Part shown: positions 45,795-56,089 of the stretch, piece by piece
Layout: every line of letters begins with the position of its first letter
Position numbering within the stretch: position 1 is the first letter of the stretch
Assembly (NCBI GenBank): GCA_019090455.1
Contig: JAHRWA010000038.1
Location: forward strand, 19,634-83,633
Length of the DNA stretch: 64,000 nt
Reading direction: 5' to 3'
Origin: Pseudomonadales bacterium
GTDB taxonomy: Bacteria > Pseudomonadota > Gammaproteobacteria > Pseudomonadales > DC-out160
Notes under the pieces: model-generated
Told to the model about the DNA's origin: nothing
The model's input: the letters and a program-made list of their open reading frames with translations, nothing else
Databases searched by the model: none
Position numbers and translations under genes: made by a program

Positions 45795-45828
45795 CGCTTT
45801 GAGCTTAACGTTCTACACGGACAATTCA

Positions 45829-46710
45829 ATGAACTCTTACCTTAAAGATCGTCTTTTTATCTTGGCTCAACACATCATTCCACAGCATGCATTATCCCGC
45901 GCAGCAGGAATGCTAGCCGAATCAGAAAACCCTTCAATAAAGCAATATCTCATCAACACCTTTGCCAAAAACTTCGACGTCAATATGACCGAGGCTTTGG
46001 AACCTGACCTTTCACAATACAAAAACTTTAACGCTTTTTTCACTCGGGCACTGAAACCAAGTGCTCGCCCCATTGATACGACGCCCAACACCTTTGTCAG
46101 TCCCGCTGACGGCGCCATTAGTCAACTCGGACCCATCCTAGGGCAACAAATATTCCAAGCCAAAGGTCATGACTATTATGTCCAGGATCTTTTAGGTGGA
46201 GAGGAAAGCGTATCGACCCCCTTCATTAATGGCAGCTTCGCCACGGTTTATCTTTCACCGAAGGATTACCACCGAATTCATATGCCCGTGGATGGCACGT
46301 TAAAACAAATGATCTACGTGCCAGGAGACTTATTCTCCGTCAACACCACAACCAGCGAAAATGTCTCGAATCTCTTTGCTCGAAATGAGCGCGTAGTCTG
46401 CATCTTCGATACGGATCACGGTCCCATGGCAATGGTATTGGTGGGAGCAATGATAGTCGCCGGCATCGAAACCGTTTGGGCCGGAGAAGTCGCTCCGGCA
46501 AAGCGAAAAAGAGCCGTCACTCAGTATGACCCGAGCATTATGAACGAACTCCATTTGAAGAAAGGTGAAGAGATGGGCCGTTTCAAATTAGGCTCAACAG
46601 TCATACTGCTCTTTGGAGACAATCAAGTCGTTTGGAATGAGTCTCTGGAGGAAGGCACTCCCGTTAGAATGGGAGATAGTATGGGTACGGCAATCGCAGG
46701 GAACAATTAA
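45829..46710 (+). CDS. psd: Phosphatidylserine decarboxylase proenzyme
   Basis: Psd makes phosphatidylethanolamine in the inner membrane. The self-cleavage site LGST, which yields the pyruvoyl group on Ser, is near residue 253 (FKLGSTVILLFG), and FFTRALKPSARPID near residue 65 and SPADGAISQLG are family marks. I chose ATG 45829 (MNSYLKDRLFIL), which lines up with known family starts; a TTG at 45799 is possible. The frame stays open to 45733 and would add a hydrophobic segment, discussed as a finding. Length is 293 aa. Confidence 0.95.
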   Translation: MNSYLKDRLFILAQHIIPQHALSRAAGMLAESENPSIKQYLINTFAKNFDVNMTEALEPDLSQYKNFNAFFTRALKPSARPIDTTPNTFVSPADGAISQLGPILGQQIFQAKGHDYYVQDLLGGEESVSTPFINGSFATVYLSPKDYHRIHMPVDGTLKQMIYVPGDLFSVNTTTSENVSNLFARNERVVCIFDTDHGPMAMVLVGAMIVAGIETVWAGEVAPAKRKRAVTQYDPSIMNELHLKKGEEMGRFKLGSTVILLFGDNQVVWNESLEEGTPVRMGDSMGTAIAGNN

Positions 46711-46729
46711 TTAGAACAAGCGAGAAAAC

Positions 46730-48883
46730 TCACATCGCCGCCTTATTAAACCCGTCGAGTTCTGCATACAGTTGATTCAATTCAATGGGCTTAGTCAGGT
46801 AGCGATGAAAGCCTGCTTTCATCGCTGTTTCAATTTGGGTAGGACCGGCATCTGCACTCAAAGCCACTAGCCGTGTACTCTCAAATGTCTTGTCCCGCTT
46901 AAGCACCTTCATAACGGTCACGCCGCTGATTCTCGGTAAATTAATATCGATGACAATCAGGTCGGGCCGTAACTTCTTCGCAATTTCAATCCCTTCCTCA
47001 GCACTGCCGGCACACAAAAGGCGCATGCCTGGATACTCAGCCAGGAGGGTTTGCATTAATTCTTTGCTTGCTGGATCATCTTCGATATAAAGCATGGTGA
47101 TAACAGCAAAACCAGAGGATATTGGTTTGGGTTCCGAGCTAGAAAACAACTCTGCTTCTGTAATAGCGTCAGGTAATCGAACGATAAATTCACTGCCTTG
47201 CCCTCGAGTACTTTCACAACGGATGCTACCCGCCATTTGCTCGACCAATAATTTCGTTAATGCCAACCCAATGCCTGTACCCTCAATTTCAGACTGTTCA
47301 GCGTAAGCTAAACGGCTAAAAGGGTTAAAGATTTCTTCTTTCTCCAGCGGCGCTATACCGACCCCCGTATCCATTACACAAATTTCAATTTCTTTATTTT
47401 CAGATTGGCCTGCCTCCACCTCCGTCACCTCAATTCTTACTACGCCTCCCTCACAATTATACTTAATCGCATTCGTTAACAAATTCACTACCACCTGTTT
47501 TAAACGACGGGTATTGGCGTTTACGAATAAGTTGGTCTTGTCATAACTGAGCGAAATACCTTGTTTCTCGGCCTGATTCGTAACTAATGCTAAACTCTCA
47601 TCGATCACTTGATTTACATCAATCCTCTCAATAGCAATGGCCAGGTTTTTTTGCTCAATTCGTATGAGATCAAAAATATCCTCAATTAAACTTAATAAAT
47701 GCTGCCCCGCTTTTAAGATATGATGTCGGCTGCTGTGTAAACCCCGCGGTGCATCCTCCTGAAAATACCGACTCTGTAGCTCTGCAAATCCTAAAATAGC
47801 ATTTAACGGTGTCCGTAACTCGTGACTCATCCGTGATAAAAAAGTAGATTTAGCCCTATTCGCTTTTTCCGCTTCAGCTTGCGACCTCAGCAACGTGTCA
47901 TCGGATCTCTTTCTATCGGTAATATCTTCCAACACACCAAATACATATTCAAATTCACCATTCTCATTACTCACGATTCGAGAAAGGCTGCGAAACCAAA
48001 TATAATCTCCTTCTGCATTTTGAAACCGGTACTCCTGCTCCAAAGGTTCTATCGCGGGTAAAGTACCACTAAGCACCACCGTTTTATCCATTGGATGGAT
48101 ACGGTCCAACCAGAACGAATCATTGCCAGTAAAACTCTGGGGATCGAAACCCGTTAACTTTTTTACTTTTTGGCTGATGTATGAAAAACCTTTATCTTCG
48201 AGAGACCCTCGAACATAAATGACAACGGGTAACGCCTCCGCCAGCTTTATCAGCTGCTTATCCAAGATATTCTCTGTTTTATCGCTCACCCTGCTTCCGC
48301 TATAATCGATATCATCCGTATTCGCCACACTCTCGCAAAACACCCAATCCGTAATTAATAACCGGCATTCAACTTCTGAAGTTTCCAACTCTCTTCCCAT
48401 GAGATTGTTTTCTACCGCACGAATGCCTACCGCAACGCCATCAAGCTGAACATAAAAAGAAGAGCCGTCCTGCGAAAGAAGATGAACCGAAATCTGATGT
48501 GATTGCCGAGAATGCGATAAAAGCTTCAAATAGCTCTCGATCAATTCTCCGCTGTTGGGTTCCACGACAAGTTTTGGAAAAGGAACACCCGCTATTTCCG
48601 AAGCTGAATAGCCGAGTCTGTCTAAGAGTGCCGAGTTAGCTTGTCGAATTTCACCGTTTGAACTCAAACGCAAGTAACCGAAAGGCGCATTTTCATATAA
48701 ACCGGCAGACTCTTCGTTTGTCTGCTCTGCCAGTGTGAGACAGGTTAACTTGAGTTCATGGTTTTGCTTTCTTAACCGTGAATGGTCGGCTCGAAGCTCT
48801 TGCAGTAAGTCACGAACTTCATCAGTCGGAATCGAGTCCAGCCGCAAAAGTTCTTTCTCCAAGTCAGCTAAACTGGCACACAT
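46730..48883 (-). CDS. Hybrid sensor histidine kinase (PAS-PAS-HisKA-HATPase-REC)
   Basis: Protein of 717 aa without membrane segments. A short coiled-coil start is followed by a PAS domain (~60-180) and a second PAS/PAC (~215-330, ending VFGVLEDITDRK). The HisKA box FLSRMSHELRTPLNA has the phospho-His near residue 353. The ATPase shows NLLTNAIKYN, DTGVGIAP and GTGIGLAL. The C-terminal receiver domain (~595-715) has acidic EDD, the phospho-acceptor Asp in VIDINLP near residue 645 and Lys in LTKP. No output regulator gene is adjacent. The signal is unknown. Confidence 0.9.
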   Translation of the reverse strand: MCASLADLEKELLRLDSIPTDEVRDLLQELRADHSRLRKQNHELKLTCLTLAEQTNEESAGLYENAPFGYLRLSSNGEIRQANSALLDRLGYSASEIAGVPFPKLVVEPNSGELIESYLKLLSHSRQSHQISVHLLSQDGSSFYVQLDGVAVGIRAVENNLMGRELETSEVECRLLITDWVFCESVANTDDIDYSGSRVSDKTENILDKQLIKLAEALPVVIYVRGSLEDKGFSYISQKVKKLTGFDPQSFTGNDSFWLDRIHPMDKTVVLSGTLPAIEPLEQEYRFQNAEGDYIWFRSLSRIVSNENGEFEYVFGVLEDITDRKRSDDTLLRSQAEAEKANRAKSTFLSRMSHELRTPLNAILGFAELQSRYFQEDAPRGLHSSRHHILKAGQHLLSLIEDIFDLIRIEQKNLAIAIERIDVNQVIDESLALVTNQAEKQGISLSYDKTNLFVNANTRRLKQVVVNLLTNAIKYNCEGGVVRIEVTEVEAGQSENKEIEICVMDTGVGIAPLEKEEIFNPFSRLAYAEQSEIEGTGIGLALTKLLVEQMAGSIRCESTRGQGSEFIVRLPDAITEAELFSSSEPKPISSGFAVITMLYIEDDPASKELMQTLLAEYPGMRLLCAGSAEEGIEIAKKLRPDLIVIDINLPRISGVTVMKVLKRDKTFESTRLVALSADAGPTQIETAMKAGFHRYLTKPIELNQLYAELDGFNKAAM

Positions 48884-49028
48884 ATGAGACTCTCTCCATG
48901 AGAAAATTATCTATAGGCCATTAGATATAAGCCAATGGCGGCATCGCCGTTATTTTTATTGATATCCCAAGACAAAGAGCCAGACCTTCGCACTCTCAAT
49001 TCGGGTGGCTCAAACAGTATAGACACTA

Positions 49029-50069
49029 TTAAGCTTTATAAAAATCAAAGACTAACACTTCCGACAAACTGTCTTTTCCCAACATCAACATTAACAAACG
49101 GTCTATTCCTAAAGCCACTCCGGCGCAGGAGGGCAGCCCACTTTCCATTGCAGCCAGCAAGCGCTGATCTACAGGACGTCGCTCTGCTGTACCTTGATCT
49201 ATCGAACCTTGATCTACCAGACATTGACTCCCTGACAAAGATAACTTTTCTTGATCTACGGCAAAACGGCGTTTTTGTTCTTTCGGATCCGTCAATTCAT
49301 GGTAACCATTCGCCAGCTCCAGTCCTTCGAAAAACACCTCAAAACGTTTGGCCACATGAACACGCTCCCCGTCAATTAACTCCTCCTTCACCTGCGCTAG
49401 TGCCGCTTGGGAATGAGGGTATTCCACAACAAACGTGGGTCGGCCTTGCCCAAGATGAGGTTCGATACAATGACTAAAAAGAAGGTCTAACCAAGCATCG
49501 GTGTCCGCTAGCGCCATGTCGCCAATATTGATATGGCGCTCTGCAACCTGACGCAATTGATTTTCATCACAGCAGTGAGGATTGATTTCAAGATACTGCT
49601 GAAAAAGAGTGTAATAACTAACCGTATCGCCTCTACCACAACCCAAGCATTCGACTAGTAGATTATCCACTTCCTCGATAAGTTGCAGATGATCCCAACC
49701 TAACCGATACCACTCTAACAAAGTAAATTCAGGGTTATGCTTGCGACCGACTTCATCGCTGCGAAAGGCTTTCGCTATTTGAAATATCGAGCCTGCCCCA
49801 CTCGCCAACAGACGTTTCATGGCGTATTCCGGAGAGGTCTGAAGATAATAGGGGTTCGAAGAAAGCGGGCTATTGACGACCAAGGGGGAAATGTGTGGAT
49901 CGGTAATCGTACCCTGAGACAATAATGGAGTTTCTACCTCGATAACATGACGATGATAAAAAAACTCCCTCACGGATCTGAGCAATCTAGCCCGCGCTTC
50001 AATGGTTTCCCAATCCGCATTAGGGCGCCAGAAATCTGGCTCAACAAGATCATCTTCGTGTTCAGCCAA
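49029..50069 (-). CDS. epmA: EF-P--(R)-beta-lysine ligase
   Basis: EpmA (GenX/PoxA/YjeA), a shortened class II lysyl-tRNA synthetase, attaches (R)-beta-lysine to Lys34 of EF-P. Class II motifs are visible: motif 2 FRSDEVGRKHNPEFTLLEWY near residue 102 and motif 3 GVALGIDRLLMLMLG near residue 315. There is no tRNA anticodon domain. An insert (~270-295, including DQGSIDQG) is longer than in E. coli and partly made by a 15-bp duplication. It follows efp by 2 bp. Confidence 0.94.
   Translation of the reverse strand: MAEHEDDLVEPDFWRPNADWETIEARARLLRSVREFFYHRHVIEVETPLLSQGTITDPHISPLVVNSPLSSNPYYLQTSPEYAMKRLLASGAGSIFQIAKAFRSDEVGRKHNPEFTLLEWYRLGWDHLQLIEEVDNLLVECLGCGRGDTVSYYTLFQQYLEINPHCCDENQLRQVAERHINIGDMALADTDAWLDLLFSHCIEPHLGQGRPTFVVEYPHSQAALAQVKEELIDGERVHVAKRFEVFFEGLELANGYHELTDPKEQKRRFAVDQEKLSLSGSQCLVDQGSIDQGTAERRPVDQRLLAAMESGLPSCAGVALGIDRLLMLMLGKDSLSEVLVFDFYKA
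49191..49220. repeat. 15-bp imperfect tandem duplication in epmA
   Basis: Units accttgatctatcga and accttgatctaccag match at 12 of 15 positions and create the VDQGSIDQG repeat in the EpmA insert. Confidence 0.7.
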
Positions 50070-50071
50070 CG

Positions 50072-50644
50072 CTAGGAATCTTTAGCTCTTGATACATACT
50101 CCCCTGTACGCGTATCAATTCGAATAACCTCACCAATCTGCACGAACAAAGGCACTCTAACCACGGCACCGGTGCTCAGGTTAGCCGGCTTACTACCACC
50201 GCTAGCAGTATCGCCCTTCATACCAGGATCAGTCTCGACTATCTCTAATTCAACGAAGTTGGGAGTCGTCACACGTAGAGGTACATCATCCCAAAGAGTG
50301 ACCGTACACATAGCTTCTTCTTTTAACCACTGTGCAGAATTGCTAACGGCCTGCTTATCGGCACCGATTTGCTCAAAACTCTCTGTATCCATGAAATACC
50401 AGAATTCACCATCGTTATAGAGATACTGCAATTCTGTCTCCAAGACATCGGCGGCCTCTATACTCTCACCTGACTTAAAAGTACGTTCCCAAACTTTATC
50501 CGTCTTTAGGTTTCGCAATTTAACGCGGTTAAACGCTTGGCCCTTTCCCGGTTTTACGAACTCATTTTCAATAATGGCGCAAGGATCACCCTCAAGCATC
50601 ACCTTAAGACCCGCTTTAAACTCATTGGTAGAATATGTTGCCAT
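50072..50644 (-). CDS. efp: Translation elongation factor P
   Basis: EF-P helps ribosomes through polyproline stretches. The 190-aa protein has the three-domain layout of the family. The modification loop is KPGKGQAF with Lys34, the residue that EpmA modifies; the Arg32 type of Pseudomonas aeruginosa uses a different enzyme. So the epmA/epmB pathway fits. GGSKPANLS and [13 protein letters not shown] mark domain III. It is in operon with epmA and divergent from epmB. Confidence 0.97.
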   Translation of the reverse strand: MATYSTNEFKAGLKVMLEGDPCAIIENEFVKPGKGQAFNRVKLRNLKTDKVWERTFKSGESIEAADVLETELQYLYNDGEFWYFMDTESFEQIGADKQAVSNSAQWLKEEAMCTVTLWDDVPLRVTTPNFVELEIVETDPGMKGDTASGGSKPANLSTGAVVRVPLFVQIGEVIRIDTRTGEYVSRAKDS

Positions 50645-50792
50645 TGTGCATCACCGCCACTGATAATAAAGCTCGGTATTCTACGACGAATCGATCTGTT
50701 TTTCCTAAAAAACTGGACGGGACAATGAAAAACATCAGCCGGGCCCTTATCCACGATCAAATAGTTAACAACCCACCAGAAAACCAACCTAA

Positions 50793-51875
50793 ATGACTCT
50801 ATCTAAAACAAGACCTAAGACCCAAACTAAAATTATAGAGTTTGAAAACGATTCCAGCGGAACGGAACAGTGGCAAACACTATGGAGTAATGCGGTAACC
50901 AACACCGAGCAACTATTCAAATTGCTGGACCTCGATCCAACACTGATTCCAGAAGCACAACGAGCCTCTGCGGAGTTTCCTCTTAAGGTCCCCCACCCTT
51001 TTTTAGAAAAAATGAGGCCATCCGACCCTTTGGACCCTCTTTTATTGCAGGTTCTTCCTAGCGGCCGAGAAATAGAAGTGGTACCCGGCTATAGCAAAGA
51101 CCCACTACAAGAAGCTGAATTTACGCCTGCGCCTGGACTACTGCATAAATATCATGGACGGGCACTTTTAATTGTCTCTCCTTCTTGCGTCGTCAATTGT
51201 CGCTATTGTTTTAGACGTCATTTCCCTTACCAAGCTCACCAAAATAACGCAGGCCAGTGGCAACAAGCGCTGGATTACATCAACCAAACACCCTCAATTA
51301 CTGAGATTATCCTCAGCGGTGGTGACCCCTTAGCTATTAACAACAAACGACTGCATCAGCTAATTCAGCATTTAGATGCCATTCCACACCTCAAACGATT
51401 ACGAATCCACACTCGTTTTCCGGTGATGATACCCCAACGAATCGACAGCCCTTTGGTGCAAATGCTTTCTCAAAGTCGGCTACAAAAAGTCATGGTAATA
51501 CACGCCAATCACGGCAATGAAATAGATCAGAAGCTGGGTAAAGCCTTGGGACAATTAAGCGCTATCGACGTCACATTACTCAATCAATCGGTATTACTGA
51601 AAGGCGTTAACGACAGCGTTGAAAGCCTTTTAAAACTCAGCGAAAACCTATTTGATTACAATATCTTACCCTATTACCTTCACCTACTTGACCCAGTTGC
51701 AGGTGCTGCCCATTTTAACGTCCCGCAACACAAAGCAATACAACTAGTCAATCAGCTGCGAGCTCAACTGCCAGGCTACCTAGTGCCGACATTAGTACAG
51801 GAGCAAGCGTTCCAACCCAATAAGGTCCCTATCGAAGGGCCTCCTGACCCTGGAAAAATGGGCCGCGAGTCGTAA
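50793..51875 (+). CDS. epmB: EF-P beta-lysylation 2,3-aminomutase
   Basis: EpmB is a radical SAM, PLP-dependent lysine 2,3-aminomutase that makes (R)-beta-lysine for EF-P. The radical SAM motif CVVNCRYC places Cys132, Cys136 and Cys139. SGGDPL follows near residue 172, and the PLP-lysine region lies near HLLDPVAGAAHF (about 300). At 360 aa it matches EpmB rather than the longer catabolic KamA. It is divergent from efp. No clear ribosome site precedes the ATG at 50793. Confidence 0.94.
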   Translation: MTLSKTRPKTQTKIIEFENDSSGTEQWQTLWSNAVTNTEQLFKLLDLDPTLIPEAQRASAEFPLKVPHPFLEKMRPSDPLDPLLLQVLPSGREIEVVPGYSKDPLQEAEFTPAPGLLHKYHGRALLIVSPSCVVNCRYCFRRHFPYQAHQNNAGQWQQALDYINQTPSITEIILSGGDPLAINNKRLHQLIQHLDAIPHLKRLRIHTRFPVMIPQRIDSPLVQMLSQSRLQKVMVIHANHGNEIDQKLGKALGQLSAIDVTLLNQSVLLKGVNDSVESLLKLSENLFDYNILPYYLHLLDPVAGAAHFNVPQHKAIQLVNQLRAQLPGYLVPTLVQEQAFQPNKVPIEGPPDPGKMGRES

Positions 51876-52059
51876 CGCGATAGCTAAAGCAATAACCGCA
51901 AATTTCAGCCAGATTTCATTGCCCTGGCTATACTTATTGACGAGATGAGATAAGCTTAAGTTATTGACTAAAAACACGAATTAACGAAGAGAAATTCTCA
52001 TTTCATATTTCTTCTCTCCACTAATTCAATAGTCCATAGCCAGGTAAGTGATACTTAAA

Positions 52060-53916
52060 ATGGATTCCAGTGCCGACAGATTGCAACTTAAAATACCGCA
52101 GCAAGATCTGCGCAAACTTTCTTTTTGTGGTCATACGCGAAAGAAGATTGAACAATGGGTTGAGGGATTACCGAAGGTCAACGTCGGAGAAACTGCTCGC
52201 CAACTCTATGCGGCCATACAGGAACTCAACCGTTTACAGATAGACCCACTCAATCGCTACCAATTGTTAGAGGCGTTGCGACCCTCAATCCATTATGTTT
52301 GCGACTCTTTAGCCAAGCACTATCTCAACCAATCAATCGTACTTCCGGACAAAGCCAACAAGGTAGCCAACCTCGCCCAAGCGTTACAAAATCATCTGGC
52401 AATGGGTTACAAAATAGCGGTGAGCCAAGGAACCGTTAAAATCAAAGACAATGGGGTTGATCAGATGGTGGCGTCAGCTATCCATCGCGCCTTATGCGAC
52501 CTGTCTTACACGCTTTTACGTTGTTACCAATTATATTTTCCAACGCCGGCTAATTTATGGCGCGAACTGCATCGCCTTTACCTGCTCGCGGAACACCACC
52601 AGTTACTGGATTACGAAATTGAGGACTCTGAACTGGACCCACTGAAAAGTAGCTGCATTCATCATGCCTATCTGAGCGCAATCCTCATCGCCACGGCAAA
52701 ACCAAATCAACTGAGACAACAAGAAATCGCTTTGATCTACCAAGCGACAACAGTTTGGAGCAAACTAACCAAGATAGGTGCAGCATTAGATGATAGTCAT
52801 CTATTTGTGGTAAACCTAGCCTCCGATTCTGCTCCAGTTTACGCCTCCTTGATTGCCAATAAAGAAAAAAGTCAGTATTACCGTTATATCGAATGCGGCA
52901 GCCTTGCTACCCAATTAAAAGACATATTAAGAACCCCCGATCATTATTCTAAAGACGTGAAATTGGACCTACATCTACCCCACGGATTCCACGATGATCT
53001 ATTACGTCATCTCATCCAATCTTGGGGCCAATTAACGGAACGCTCTTTCTCTCGATCCAACCAAACAGGCCACATCAATATATGCTTGGGCCATAGCGCG
53101 ACACACTACTACTTAGCAAATAAAACTGACTTTAATACTGTCCTAAGAGGATTTCAAGAAAGTGGCATTATTGAGGAAGATGAGAACCCTTTTTTAAACA
53201 CCAGTCCCTTTGACAACACGCCAGGCAAAAATGAGAACACAGGTGATATATGGTCGCTTGCATTCGATTCAAACAGCGCAGCGACAGGCACGGATCTAAA
53301 CAAGATCACAAAAATATCACTCACGGATGATGCAGCTGCACTCAATCAGCAAGCCAATCAAAATACTCCCCCCTTATTTGAAAGCTATCGTTGCGGTTTA
53401 ATCAACACCAGCCCCGGCGGGTTTTGTGTCGCCTGGGGAGATAAAGTACCGAAACTCGTGAAAACCGGCGAAATAGTAGGAATGAGGGAAGACAACCAAG
53501 AAGTCTGGAGTATTGGCGTTATACGATGGGTTAAGCAATTTAAAAATGAAGGCGCCCGAATGGGGATAGAGTTATTAGCTCCCGATGCGATTCCTGTTGG
53601 CACCAAAGTTCTCAATAAAGTCGGGGTGGATACGGAGTATATGCGCGCGTTACTCTTACCCGAATTAAAAGCAATTGGGCAAACAGCCACACTCATTACA
53701 CCTAAAATCGCTTTTCATGTGGGAAATAAAATCTACCTAAATGAACAAGGCTCAGAAGACAAGGCACAACTCATCAGGCAAGTGACATCCACGGCAAGCT
53801 TTAGTCAATTCCAGTTTCGATATATAAACAAACCTACAACGAAGCCGAAAAAACCTGACCCAGATTCACCTTTAAATAAAGACAGCGATTTCGATTCAAT
53901 CTGGACCAGCTTATAA
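52060..53916 (+). CDS. Conserved FimX-adjacent protein with PilZ-like C-terminus
   Basis: Protein of 618 aa, probably the counterpart of PA4958 by position between epmB/psd and fimX. The N-terminal ~320 residues are helical without a recognised domain. After a disordered Asn/Asp/Thr-rich linker (~370-440), a beta-rich segment with CGLINTSPGGFCVAWGD resembles a degenerate PilZ fold (the DxSxxG position reads NTSPGG), with no clear RxxxR before it. I took ATG 52060; a GTG at 52048 is in frame. It probably acts in c-di-GMP or motility signalling; this is inference from position. Confidence 0.65.
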   Translation: MDSSADRLQLKIPQQDLRKLSFCGHTRKKIEQWVEGLPKVNVGETARQLYAAIQELNRLQIDPLNRYQLLEALRPSIHYVCDSLAKHYLNQSIVLPDKANKVANLAQALQNHLAMGYKIAVSQGTVKIKDNGVDQMVASAIHRALCDLSYTLLRCYQLYFPTPANLWRELHRLYLLAEHHQLLDYEIEDSELDPLKSSCIHHAYLSAILIATAKPNQLRQQEIALIYQATTVWSKLTKIGAALDDSHLFVVNLASDSAPVYASLIANKEKSQYYRYIECGSLATQLKDILRTPDHYSKDVKLDLHLPHGFHDDLLRHLIQSWGQLTERSFSRSNQTGHINICLGHSATHYYLANKTDFNTVLRGFQESGIIEEDENPFLNTSPFDNTPGKNENTGDIWSLAFDSNSAATGTDLNKITKISLTDDAAALNQQANQNTPPLFESYRCGLINTSPGGFCVAWGDKVPKLVKTGEIVGMREDNQEVWSIGVIRWVKQFKNEGARMGIELLAPDAIPVGTKVLNKVGVDTEYMRALLLPELKAIGQTATLITPKIAFHVGNKIYLNEQGSEDKAQLIRQVTSTASFSQFQFRYINKPTTKPKKPDPDSPLNKDSDFDSIWTSL

Positions 53917-53973
53917 TTCAGGATGCGACCAAACCCTTAATGATTTTGCAAACAAGATTAAAGAAAACAATTA

Positions 53974-56058
53974 ATGAATAGAAAGACGGACACCATTCGT
54001 TTACTAATACTGCACGAATCTCAAGATGAAGCAGAACAACTGATTAACCTCTTGAGAAATTCAGGCCATGCAACTCGTGCAACCCAAATTACCAGCGAAG
54101 AAGAGTTTATTGACCAACTGAAACAACACACTTGGGATCTATTACTCGCTCGCCCCGAAGCCGACGGCATACTAGCGGATATTGCCATTAGTCATATTCG
54201 AAGAATGGAGAAAGACATCCCAGTCATTCTCTTAGCCGACGACAATAATTCCGATTTTTTAACCGAAGGGCTCAAGTCAGGAGCCAGCGATGTTGTTCCC
54301 ATGGAAGAGGAGCAACGGTTCATTCTTGTCATCAAAAGGGAGCTAAAAAATCTAGCAGAACGCAGAGGCAGAAGAAAAGCAGAAATTGCCCTAAGAGAAG
54401 CAGAAAAGCGCTGCGATCTTTTATTGGATAGTTCCCGAGACGCTATTACCTATGTCATAGACGGCATGCATATTTACGCTAATCAATCTTATATTGAAAT
54501 GTTTGGTTATGACGATCCAGACGATTTCGAGGGCATGCCAATGATCGATATGGTTGCCCCATCCGACCAGGATAATCTCAAGAAATTTCTAAAATCGTAC
54601 ACTGAAACTGAAAGTGGCGAACTCACCTGTAAGGGTGTTCGAACGGACGATTCTGAAATTAGCCTGAAAATGCTATTTTCACCAGCCAATTATGACGGGG
54701 AGCCCTGCACACAAATCGTGATACGTGCTGCTACCGGTGATGCACAACTACAAGAAAAACTGCAAGAGATCAGCAGCCAGGATCTATTAACAAGTTTATA
54801 TAATCGACAGCATTTCATAACAAAACTGGATTCCTGCGTACAAAAAGCCACTGAGGGCAGCGACCACTATGTCCTTTTTTATCTTAGCCTAGATAACTTT
54901 GGCAAACTGAAATCGCAAGTTGGGATCGCGGGAGCAGATTTGGTATTGGGTGACATTGCTACATTACTGAAGAAGGAGGCGGTAGAGGAGGCAATTTTAG
55001 CTCGCTTCGGCGAAGATGTGTTTACCCTAGTATACCCGCAGGATGATCCAGAACTCGCTATTGAATACGCTAAACGTATCTGCTCCTCTATCGAAAATCA
55101 TCTTTCAGAAGTGCAGGACCGATCCGCACAAGTGACGGCATCCATCGGCATAGCGATGCTAAACGAATCTTCGCCCCCTACTGACGAGCTAATTAGCAGG
55201 GCTCACTTAGCTTCTGACAAAGTGCATGAGACCAATCAAAATGGTAATGGCGTGCATCTGCATACGATAGATGACGATGAAAAAGATGCGCCCGATGGTC
55301 AAAAACAGCGTTCGAAAGCGCAGCTTCAAAAAGCCATAGATGGCGGACTATTCAAGATATTATTTCAACCCATCATTAGCTTGCGTGGTGATACCAGCGA
55401 ATTTTATGAAGTACTACTACGGCTAATTGATGACAATGGCAATGATGTCTCACCTCACAATTTTCTGGCTACCGCCGCCATTAACAAGCTAGCGGAAAAA
55501 ATTGATCGCTGGGTTATCATCCAATCAGTGAAAACATTGGTGGAGCGTCGAAAAAAAGGCGTCGACACGCATATCATCATCAATTTAACTTCTCAAACTC
55601 TAATCGATCCGACGTTTTTACCTTGGCTGAGTGTCGCGCTGAAAGCCGCGAGACTGCCTAGTGATGTGCTGACTTTTCAGATTTCGGAATCCGATGCAAC
55701 CACGTATTTAAAACAAGCGAAAGCCTTCACCAAAGGCATGACTCAGCTTCACTGCACCACTTGTATTTCTCGGTTTGGTGGATCTATCAATCCCTTTAAC
55801 ACACTCAAACACATCACAGTGGATTACTTAAAGATTGACGGTTCTTTCCTGCAAGATATCGACAGTCAAGAGGCGAAAGAGACCTTAAAAGAATTGGTCA
55901 GTACCGCGCACTCTCACGGCAAACTGACAATCATGCCCATGGTGGAAAGCGCCGGCGCGCTCTCGTCGCTTTGGCAGATAGGCGTAAATTACATACAAGG
56001 GTATTATTTACAACCGCCACTAGAGCAAATGAATTACGACTTCAGCCATGAAGAATAA
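53974..56058 (+). CDS. fimX: FimX-like degenerate GGDEF-EAL protein
   Basis: FimX is a c-di-GMP receptor required for type IV pilus assembly and twitching motility. Domain order is REC-like (~10-130, lacking the phospho-acceptor Asp), PAS (~150-260), GGDEF (~270-430, active site reads FGEDVF near residue 346 instead of GGDEF) and EAL (~445-690, the EAL position reads EVL near residue 479). EVL and a broken GGDEF are the same departures known in Pseudomonas FimX, so it should bind, not make or break, c-di-GMP. serB follows, as in PA4959-PA4960. Confidence 0.9.
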   Translation: MNRKTDTIRLLILHESQDEAEQLINLLRNSGHATRATQITSEEEFIDQLKQHTWDLLLARPEADGILADIAISHIRRMEKDIPVILLADDNNSDFLTEGLKSGASDVVPMEEEQRFILVIKRELKNLAERRGRRKAEIALREAEKRCDLLLDSSRDAITYVIDGMHIYANQSYIEMFGYDDPDDFEGMPMIDMVAPSDQDNLKKFLKSYTETESGELTCKGVRTDDSEISLKMLFSPANYDGEPCTQIVIRAATGDAQLQEKLQEISSQDLLTSLYNRQHFITKLDSCVQKATEGSDHYVLFYLSLDNFGKLKSQVGIAGADLVLGDIATLLKKEAVEEAILARFGEDVFTLVYPQDDPELAIEYAKRICSSIENHLSEVQDRSAQVTASIGIAMLNESSPPTDELISRAHLASDKVHETNQNGNGVHLHTIDDDEKDAPDGQKQRSKAQLQKAIDGGLFKILFQPIISLRGDTSEFYEVLLRLIDDNGNDVSPHNFLATAAINKLAEKIDRWVIIQSVKTLVERRKKGVDTHIIINLTSQTLIDPTFLPWLSVALKAARLPSDVLTFQISESDATTYLKQAKAFTKGMTQLHCTTCISRFGGSINPFNTLKHITVDYLKIDGSFLQDIDSQEAKETLKELVSTAHSHGKLTIMPMVESAGALSSLWQIGVNYIQGYYLQPPLEQMNYDFSHEE

Positions 56059-56089
56059 ACGATAGTTAATCTTTGCGGCTGATAACGTA

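Noticed and set aside
48935..49477. 180-codon plus-strand frame overlapping epmA
   Set aside because: The opposite strand encodes EpmA with class II synthetase motifs; this frame has no recognisable domain and is an antisense shadow.
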